This document shows positions 1 through 4,720 of a DNA stretch of 6,221 bases, piece after piece (position 1 is the first letter of the stretch; every line of letters begins with the position of its first letter). Both the position numbers and the translations under genes were made by a program. A model generated the notes under the pieces. That model made no database searches. It saw only the letters and a list, made by a program, of their open reading frames with translations, and was not told the DNA's origin. Origin of the DNA: Rhodospirillales bacterium (GTDB taxonomy: Bacteria > Pseudomonadota > Alphaproteobacteria > Acetobacterales > Acetobacteraceae); assembly GCA_025352915.1 (NCBI GenBank), contig JANXSA010000700.1:1-6221 (forward strand), written 5' to 3'.

Positions 1-702
1 CACGACGCGGCGACAGAGCGCGCCGATCACGCCGAGGTCGTGGCTGATCAACATGAGGGTGAGGGCCTGTGCCGCAACCAGGTCGGCGATCAGCCGCAGC
101 ACCTGCACCTGGATGGTCACGTCCAGCGCCGTGGTCGGTTCATCCGCGATCAGCAGGCGCGGCGTGCCGGCCAGCGCCATGGCGATCAGCACGCGCTGGC
201 GCATGCCGCCGGACAGTTCGTGCGGGTAGCGATCGAGCAGCCGCTCGGCGTCCGCCAAGCGTACGGCGTCCAACAATTCGGCACCACGGCTGCGGGCGGC
301 GGAGCGGTCGCGCGGGCGCTTGCCTTCGGCGCGGTCATGCGCGCGGATCACGTCCACCATCTGCGCACCGATGCTGAACACCGGGTTCAGATAGGTCATC
401 GGGTCCTGGAAAATCATGGCCACGCCATGGCCGCGCAGCTTGGCCAGCGCGCGGCTATCCATCGCCATCACGTCCTGGCCGTCGAAGCAGATGGTGCCAC
501 CCAGCGCGCGGCCTGGTGGCATCTCGACCAGCCGCGCGATCGAACGCGCGAGCACCGACTTGCCGCAGCCCGTCTCGCCCACGATGCCGACAGTCTCGCC
601 CGGCATCACCTGCAGGTCGATGCCGTCCAGTACCTGGGCGCGGCCCTCGAAGCCGTCGAAGGCGAGCCGCCAACCGACGATATCCAGAAGCGGTTGGGTC
701 AA
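1..702 (-). CDS. ABC transporter ATP-binding protein, DppD/OppD type (C-terminus off the window)
   Basis: This is the cytoplasmic ATPase that powers the importer formed with the two permeases upstream. The 234 visible residues contain every nucleotide-binding motif in order: Walker A GETGCGKS (42-49), Q-loop FQDP (Q99) followed by the subfamily-typical [11 protein letters not shown], signature LSGGMRQRV (163-171), Walker B LLIADE (183-188), D-loop TALD (191-194) and the switch histidine in ISHDLGV (H221). Family members run to about 320 residues, so roughly 90 are missing, including the C-terminal oligopeptide-transporter extension. I chose TTG at 702-700 as start: it gives [13 protein letters not shown], it overlaps the stop of the preceding permease as TTGA, and the 14 in-frame codons just upstream contain no ATG or GTG. 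No good Shine-Dalgarno precedes it, so re-initiation by translational coupling is likely. A DppF-type partner ATPase probably follows outside the window. Family is certain; substrate is not. Confidence 0.95.
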   Translation of the reverse strand, partial: MTQPLLDIVGWRLAFDGFEGRAQVLDGIDLQVMPGETVGIVGETGCGKSVLARSIARLVEMPPGRALGGTICFDGQDVMAMDSRALAKLRGHGVAMIFQDPMTYLNPVFSIGAQMVDVIRAHDRAEGKRPRDRSAARSRGAELLDAVRLADAERLLDRYPHELSGGMRQRVLIAMALAGTPRLLIADEPTTALDVTIQVQVLRLIADLVAAQALTLMLISHDLGVIGALCRRVV

Positions 703-1601
703 CTGCGGCTGCTCTTGGGGTCCAGCACATCGCGCAGCCCGTCGCCGAGCAGGTTAAAGCCCAGCACGGTCAGGTAGATGGCGAAGCCGGGGAACACCGA
801 ATACCACCACCAATTCGGCATGTAGGTGCGAGCGACCGAGATCATCGCGCCCCATTCGGGCGCCGGCGGCTTGGCGCCAAGCCCGATGAAGCCGAGAGAG
901 GCCGCAGCAAGGATCGCAAGCCCCATATCCATCGATGCCTTGACGATGATGGGCGAGGTGCAGTTGGGCAGGATGTGCAGCGCCAGGACGCGGGCGTGGG
1001 ACGCGCCGACGCAGCGCGCGGCCTCGACGAAGGGTTCGTTCCGCAGCGCTAACGCCTTCGCGTCCACCAGCCGGACATAGCCAGGCCACCAGACAATCGA
1101 CAGCGCGATGATGCCGTTCAGGATTCCGGAGCCAAGCGCCGCCACGATCGCCAGCGCCAGCACGATGCCGGGGACGGAAAGGAAGATGTCGGTCACGCGC
1201 ATGATCGTGGCGCGCACCCAGCCGCCGAAATACCCCGCTGCGAGGCCGAGCGGCACGCCGACCAGCGTCGCGATCCCCACGATAGTCAGCCCGACCCAGA
1301 GCGAGGTACGGCTAGCGATCACCACGCGGGAGAATAGGTCGTTCCCCATCTCATCCGTGCCGAACCAATGCGCAGCGGAGGGGGGCTTGAGCCGGTTGCC
1401 GAGGTTCATCGCCCCTCCCGCATCGCCCGGATAGGGCACGATCGCCGGTCCGAACGCTGCCAGGGCCAGGAACACCAGCACGATGCCGAGGCCAAGCATC
1501 GTGGAGGGACTGCGCGTGAAGCTCCAGACAAAGAAACGCGCCTGCCGTAGCTTCGCCGCGTGGCGCTGCGCGAAGGGGGACGAGGCGACACCGATGCTCA
1601 T
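699..1601 (-). CDS. ABC transporter permease, DppC/OppC type
   Basis: Inner-membrane permease, 300 residues, pairing with the DppB-type protein to form the translocation channel. A cytoplasmic N-terminal tail with RARFFVWSF-like basic and aromatic content precedes the first membrane segment (about 35-55). The family motif HWFGTDEMGNDLFSRV lies at 78-93, in the periplasmic loop, and further hydrophobic segments fall near 101-125, 140-172 and 222-243, with a last one near 268-287. The EAA loop that docks on the ATPase is FVEAARCVGASHARVLALHILPN (191-213). PAPEWGAMI (246-254) and the ending NLLGDGLRDVLDP (283-295) are typical of DppC/OppC. Length is normal for the family. The ATG at 1601 overlaps the stop of the DppB-type gene as ATGA, and its own stop overlaps the TTG of the ATPase gene, so it sits in the middle of a translationally coupled operon. 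The evidence supports a peptide/nickel-class permease; the cargo cannot be read from it. Confidence 0.95.
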   Translation of the reverse strand: MSIGVASSPFAQRHAAKLRQARFFVWSFTRSPSTMLGLGIVLVFLALAAFGPAIVPYPGDAGGAMNLGNRLKPPSAAHWFGTDEMGNDLFSRVVIASRTSLWVGLTIVGIATLVGVPLGLAAGYFGGWVRATIMRVTDIFLSVPGIVLALAIVAALGSGILNGIIALSIVWWPGYVRLVDAKALALRNEPFVEAARCVGASHARVLALHILPNCTSPIIVKASMDMGLAILAAASLGFIGLGAKPPAPEWGAMISVARTYMPNWWWYSVFPGFAIYLTVLGFNLLGDGLRDVLDPKSSRS

Positions 1602-2608
1602 GCGCCTGCGCGCAACCGCGGATCTAGCACGCCATACAGCAGGTCGACGATCAGGTTCACCACCATGAAGTTCAGCCCGATCAGCAGCGTGACCCCCATC
1701 ACCGGCTTGAAGTCGCCCGCAATGGCCGAGGAGACAGCGTAGAGCCCGATCCCTGGCCAGTCGAAGACGGTTTCGACCAGCACGGTCGAACCCAGCATCC
1801 AGCCCCAGCGCAGGCCGATGATGGCGAGTGTCGGCAGCATGGCGTTGCGCAGCGCATGGACGCAGATTACGCGAAGCCGCGACACGCCGTGTGCCCGCGC
1901 GGCGGTCACGTAGTCCGCCGACAGCACCTCGATCATCTCAGCACGGTTGACCCGCAGGATGGAGGCGAGGCAGGGGAACGACAACACCAGCGCGGGCAAC
2001 ATTGCATGCGCGAAGGCCTGGCCGAAGGTCGCGCCCTGCCCCGCGATCAAGCTGTCCAGCAGGAGCATGCCGCTGACGTGCGGCGGTGGCGCGGTCGCCA
2101 AATCCAGCCGACCCGAGGTCGGCAGCCATTCCAGCCAGATCGAGAAAAACAACTGCAGCAGGATGCCGAACCAGAAGGCCGGCAGCGCCACCAGCGACAC
2201 CGCAACGAAGCGCGCCAAGTGGTCCGGCGCGCGGTTCTTCAGCACTGCCGACATCATGCCGAGCGGCACGCCGAGTGCCACGCCGAGCGTCATCGACAGC
2301 AGCACCAACTCCAGTGTCGCCGGGAAGAAGCGCGCCAGGTCCTGCACGACGGGGCGCGTCGTCACGATGGAGCGGCCGAGATCGCCCCTCACCACGCCCG
2401 ACACGTAGCGGACGAATTGCTCATGCAGTGGGCGATCCAGGCCGTACTCGCGGCGGATCGTCTCCACCATGTCGCGCGTCGCATCCGGCCCCGCCGCCAG
2501 CGCCGCCGGGTCCGACGGCGCCACGTTGGAGACGGTGAAGGTGACGCAGACCAGGCCAAACAGCATCAGCCCGGTCAGCGCCACGCGCCGCGCGATGTAC
2601 GCCCACAT
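1598..2608 (-). CDS. ABC transporter permease, DppB/OppB type
   Basis: Inner-membrane permease, 336 residues, the first of the two channel subunits. The N-terminus MWAYIARRVALTGLMLFGLV leads straight into membrane segment one, as is standard for DppB/OppB, followed by the periplasmic stretch with YGLDRPLHEQFVRYVSGVVRGDLGRS (55-80). Other hydrophobic segments lie around 98-122, 133-157, 200-219, 258-281 and 305-327. The EAA loop is YVTAARAHGVSRLRVICVHALRNAMLP (233-259). The motif DWPGIGLY (283-290) and the C-terminal LLYGVLDPRLR are both hallmarks of this subfamily. It begins only 3 nt after the stop of the binding-protein gene and ends in an ATGA overlap with the DppC-type gene. No strong Shine-Dalgarno precedes its ATG, consistent with coupling to the upstream gene. 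Length and motifs are ordinary; nothing suggests decay. Confidence 0.95.
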   Translation of the reverse strand: MWAYIARRVALTGLMLFGLVCVTFTVSNVAPSDPAALAAGPDATRDMVETIRREYGLDRPLHEQFVRYVSGVVRGDLGRSIVTTRPVVQDLARFFPATLELVLLSMTLGVALGVPLGMMSAVLKNRAPDHLARFVAVSLVALPAFWFGILLQLFFSIWLEWLPTSGRLDLATAPPPHVSGMLLLDSLIAGQGATFGQAFAHAMLPALVLSFPCLASILRVNRAEMIEVLSADYVTAARAHGVSRLRVICVHALRNAMLPTLAIIGLRWGWMLGSTVLVETVFDWPGIGLYAVSSAIAGDFKPVMGVTLLIGLNFMVVNLIVDLLYGVLDPRLRAGA

Positions 2609-2611
2609 GCG

Positions 2612-4216
2612 TCAGGCCGTGTCGATCCACAGCGGATGCAGATCGACCTCGCCGGTCAGGCGCAGCGGGCAATAAGCGAAGCCCCGGACGTAATCGCGCA
2701 TGATCCAGCGGCGGTTCGCCAGCATGCCGAAGATCTCAGGCTGCAGATCGACCACGCGGCGCTGGATGTCGGCATAGAGTGCGTTGCGTTTCGGCGCATC
2801 GGTCTCGACGCGGGCCGCTTCCACCCATTGCGTCACCTGGGCGTCGGACAGGTGGTGCATGCCCCAGAACTGGCCATGCGCGCGGGTATGGTACTTACCC
2901 GCGATCACGTCGGGGTCGGTCGTGACCGGCGTGACATAGACCGAGACCATGTCCGGCGCCGTCTCGGCCCGCGCGCCGCGCGCCACCATTGTAGGCCACG
3001 GCTGCGCCACGATATTGACCCGGATGTTCAGCGGCTGCAGCGCGTTCAGTAGCGCGAGCCCGATACGGCGCGGATCCTCCAGCCCCTGGACATGGACGTA
3101 TTCCAGCTCGAATCCGCCATTCGGGTATTGGCTCTGGGCCAGGAATTGCCGCGCGCGGTCCAGGTTGCGACGCGGGATGCCCGGCACGGCGATGTGGCCC
3201 GGTACCTGTTCCGGGAAGGGGCTGGTCATCAGCGATGCGGCGCCGTTGTGAATTTGCATCAGTGCGTCGTAGTCCATCGCATGGGCGATCGCCTTGCGGA
3301 CATTGATATCGGCGGTCGGGCCCTTCGTGGTGTTCATGGTGATGGCGAAGGTCGTCATACCGCGATGGTCTTCGGGCTTCATGCCGCGTGCGTCGCGCAG
3401 CAGATCGAAATCGTCGGCCGGAACCTCGGTGATCAGGTCGGCCTCGCCGCGCTGCACCAGCGCGCGGCGCGTGGCGGGTTCGCGGACGACGCGGTAGATC
3501 ACGCCCGAGAGACGGCGGTGCTCGCCCTGCGGCCAGCCCTTCCAGTAGTCCGCCACGGCATCCATGTGGATCAGCGATTGCGGCTCGAAGCGGCGGAGCC
3601 GGAATGGGCCAGAGCCAGCGGCATTCGTCGCCATCCAGCCCTCGCCATAGTCGTTGTTGGCGATGTTCGCCTGCACCTGCTTAGGGTTCACGATGTACCA
3701 CATCGGAATGTAGGTCAGGAAGCTCGGCATCGCGCGCGTCAGGGTGAAGCGCACGGTATGCGCATCCAGCGCCGCGATCGCCTCCGGTGCCAGCACGTCC
3801 TTCAGCATCCAGGCGACGCCCTTGTTCAGGCGAAGCCCGCGTTCGAAAGAGTAACGCACGGCCTCGGCGTCCACCGGATCGCCGTTATGGAAGCGGGCGT
3901 TGCGCGCCAGATGGAAGGTCCAGACGGTCTGGTCGGGATTCGTCTCCCATCGCTCGGCCAGCCAGGGCACGATCTGTGGCGGGTCGTTTACGTATTTCGC
4001 CAGCGCGTCATAGACCGATTGCTGGATCATGCGCGTGGACCAGTCGTAGCGCACATGCGGATCGAGCACCGGCACCGGCTGGCCGCCGGCGTAGACCAGT
4101 ATTTTCCGCGATCCGTCGAGTTCGAAGGCGGCAGAAGAGCCGATACCCGCCGCCAGCCCCGCCGCGCCCAGCCCTGCCGCCATTGCGCCGCGTCGGCCGA
4201 TATGCGTGCCCGCCAT
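2612..4216 (-). CDS. ABC transporter periplasmic substrate-binding protein, family 5 (DppA/OppA-like)
   Basis: Periplasmic receptor, 534 residues, that captures the solute and delivers it to the permease pair encoded downstream. The N-terminus has twin arginines (GRRGAM, R8-R9), an Ala/Gly-rich hydrophobic stretch (13-26) and a plausible cleavage site near A29-A30, which resembles a Tat signal peptide; no lipobox cysteine is present. Family 5 features follow in order: VPWLAERWETNPDQTVWTFHL with NARFHNGDPVDAEAVRYSFER (83-126), GSGPFRLRRF (201-210), INVRKAIAHAMDYDAL (304-319, the usual 'R.Ai..AiD...l' block), and a C-terminal EVDLHPLWID. Length is typical. The ATG at 4216 is preceded by AGGAGG with a 6-nt spacer, which fixes the start. 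It is the first gene of the operon, as expected for the component needed in most copies. The SBP_bac_5 assignment is secure; whether the ligand is a peptide, hydantoin, oxoproline or other compound is inferred only from the divergent HyuA-type gene. Confidence 0.95.
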   Translation of the reverse strand: MAGTHIGRRGAMAAGLGAAGLAAGIGSSAAFELDGSRKILVYAGGQPVPVLDPHVRYDWSTRMIQQSVYDALAKYVNDPPQIVPWLAERWETNPDQTVWTFHLARNARFHNGDPVDAEAVRYSFERGLRLNKGVAWMLKDVLAPEAIAALDAHTVRFTLTRAMPSFLTYIPMWYIVNPKQVQANIANNDYGEGWMATNAAGSGPFRLRRFEPQSLIHMDAVADYWKGWPQGEHRRLSGVIYRVVREPATRRALVQRGEADLITEVPADDFDLLRDARGMKPEDHRGMTTFAITMNTTKGPTADINVRKAIAHAMDYDALMQIHNGAASLMTSPFPEQVPGHIAVPGIPRRNLDRARQFLAQSQYPNGGFELEYVHVQGLEDPRRIGLALLNALQPLNIRVNIVAQPWPTMVARGARAETAPDMVSVYVTPVTTDPDVIAGKYHTRAHGQFWGMHHLSDAQVTQWVEAARVETDAPKRNALYADIQRRVVDLQPEIFGMLANRRWIMRDYVRGFAYCPLRLTGEVDLHPLWIDTA

Positions 4217-4222
4217 TGTGCC

Positions 4223-4228
4223 CCTCCT
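4223..4228 (-). promoter_or_regulatory. Shine-Dalgarno of the substrate-binding protein gene
   Basis: AGGAGG read on the minus strand, within CAGGAGGGGCAC, 6 nt before the ATG at 4216. It is the best ribosome binding site in the window, far stronger than those of the downstream operon genes. This fits higher translation of the periplasmic receptor than of the membrane and ATPase subunits. Confidence 0.85.
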
Positions 4229-4253
4229 GCTGATTGTTGCGCCTTATATCTGC

Positions 4254-4284
4254 ATGGTAGGAGCGCCAGGAGGTGGATTGTCAA
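4254..4284 (-). promoter_or_regulatory. Candidate sigma70-type promoter for the ABC importer operon
   Basis: On the minus strand a perfect TTGACA (4284-4279) is followed after 19 nt by TACCAT (4259-4254), which matches TATAAT at four of six positions including the first two and the last. The spacer is longer than the preferred 17 nt, so strength is uncertain. Transcription would begin near 4247, giving a leader of about 30 nt that contains the strong Shine-Dalgarno. The location just upstream of the first operon gene supports it; the sequence match alone is moderate. Confidence 0.45.
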
Positions 4285-4327
4285 CACATCGTGCCCCTCC
4301 TGTCGGGGCTACCGGATGCACACATCT

Positions 4328-4356
4328 CATTCGCCCGACGAATCGTCGGGCGAATG
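4328..4356. repeat. Near-perfect 29-bp palindrome, candidate operator
   Basis: The left arm CATTCGCCCGACGA (4328-4341) and right arm TCGTCGGGCGAATG (4343-4356) are exact reverse complements, separated by a single base at 4342. It lies between two divergent units, 44 bp upstream of the candidate TTGACA box of the importer operon. No T-run follows on either strand, and neither neighbouring operon ends here, so it does not look like an ordinary intrinsic terminator. A binding site for a dimeric regulator that controls one or both units is the best guess; a hairpin-forming repeat element is the alternative. No regulator gene is visible in the window. Confidence 0.75.
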
Positions 4357-4397
4357 TCGCGTCAAAACACAGTCCTCATCGGTCGTAGAGAGTATTC

Positions 4398-4421
4398 GCA
4401 CGCAAAATTAAGATCGCGTGC
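4398..4421. repeat. Inverted repeat GCACGC-N12-GCGTGC in the AT-rich part of the intergenic region
   Basis: GCACGC (4398-4403) and GCGTGC (4416-4421) are exact reverse complements around an AT-rich 12-nt centre. GC-rich half-sites flanking an AT-rich centre are compatible with a weak operator. Arms of 6 bp in GC-rich DNA arise easily by chance, so support is low. Confidence 0.25.
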
Positions 4422-4501
4422 AGCAACAAAAATTCTCCTCCAACCGATTGAAATGTCACGTTTTTTCTGGATGTGTGAATCCGCTAGCTTGCCGGGACGG
4501 G

Positions 4502-4560
4502 ACTGTCGCCATATGGAATGCCCCAGTCGGGTTTGCCGTTCGGCAGGGCTCTGCGACAGT
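4502..4560. repeat. Nested inverted repeats, possible structured leader upstream of the HyuA-type gene
   Basis: The outer arms ACTGTCGC (4502-4509) and GCGACAGT (4553-4560) are exact complements. Inside them GCCC (4520-4523) can pair with GGGC (4546-4549), and TGCCG (4534-4538) with CGGCA (4541-4545) around TT. The three stems nest without conflict, although the internal loops are asymmetric and the innermost loop would have to open a pair. It could form an RNA structure in the leader of the plus-strand gene or mark a protein binding region. It matches no riboswitch class I recognise. Confidence 0.3.
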
Positions 4561-4628
4561 ACAAAGTCGGCCAGGGACCACGAGATTTGCCGCCTGCGAA
4601 GGTCGTGGGCCGCCCAAAAGTCCATATG

Positions 4629-4662
4629 CCATCAGCCCTGCCCTGCTGCCCGCCGCTGATGG
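4629..4662. repeat. Inverted repeat in the region just upstream of the HyuA-type gene
   Basis: CCATCAGC (4629-4636) and GCTGATGG (4655-4662) are exact reverse complements with an 18-nt C-rich interval. It ends 58 bp before the ATG of the plus-strand gene. Without a T-run it is not a canonical terminator. It may be part of the leader or a spaced dyad for a regulator; chance is also possible. Confidence 0.3.
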
Positions 4663-4720
4663 ACTATGCGGAGGTCGGCTTGTAGGCTCGGGCGGCAGTC
4701 TAAGAAAAGACCCAGACCTC

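Larger units (their letters stand above)
4214..4302 (-). repeat. Short direct repeat duplicating the ribosome binding site and start codon context
   Basis: Two copies of CAGGAGGGGCAC-N-ATG occur on the minus strand, at 4302-4287 and 4229-4214, with starts 73 bp apart. They match at 15 of 16 positions. The downstream copy starts the substrate-binding protein. In the upstream copy the ATG (4289) opens only ATG-TGT-TGA, so it would encode Met-Cys followed by a stop. The distal copy may be a leftover of a small duplication, or a decoy or leader initiation site if transcription starts further upstream than the candidate promoter at 4284-4254. Confidence 0.6.
4217..4720. other. 504-bp intergenic region between divergent units
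   Basis: No gene here can be supported. The stretch holds the promoter and ribosome binding site of the importer operon, the palindrome and the inverted repeats listed separately, and an AT-rich patch at about 4400-4470 that contrasts with the GC-rich genes around it. In that patch TTGAAA (4448-4453) is followed after 17 nt by ATGTGT, a poor -10, so I do not call a promoter for the plus-strand gene. A minus-strand reading frame of 87 codons (4625-4362) and a plus-strand one (4273-4659) exist, but the first uses rare AT-ending and AGA/AGG codons unlike its neighbours and neither resembles a protein I recognise. Confidence 0.7.

Noticed and set aside
1856..3052. Long plus-strand reading frame of 398 codons opposite the DppB-type permease and binding-protein genes
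   Set aside because: It is rich in Arg, His and Gln with no domain pattern, a typical antisense shadow of GC-rich coding DNA; the opposite strand encodes clear family members.
4027..4287. GTG-started minus-strand frame overlapping the start of the binding-protein gene
   Set aside because: It is out of frame with the binding protein, runs through its signal peptide region, and shows no family resemblance; the ATG at 4216 has a far better ribosome binding site.
4328..4356. Palindrome as a rho-independent terminator
   Set aside because: No T-run follows on either strand, and both supported neighbouring genes begin, not end, on the two sides of it.
3092..4411. Plus-strand reading frame of 439 codons opposite the substrate-binding protein
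   Set aside because: Low-complexity Arg/His/Ala/Val composition and complete overlap with a well-supported gene indicate a shadow frame.
4448..4476. TTGAAA-N17-ATGTGT as the promoter of the HyuA-type gene
   Set aside because: The -35 box is good and the spacing ideal, but the -10 box matches poorly and would leave a leader of over 200 nt; not enough to call.
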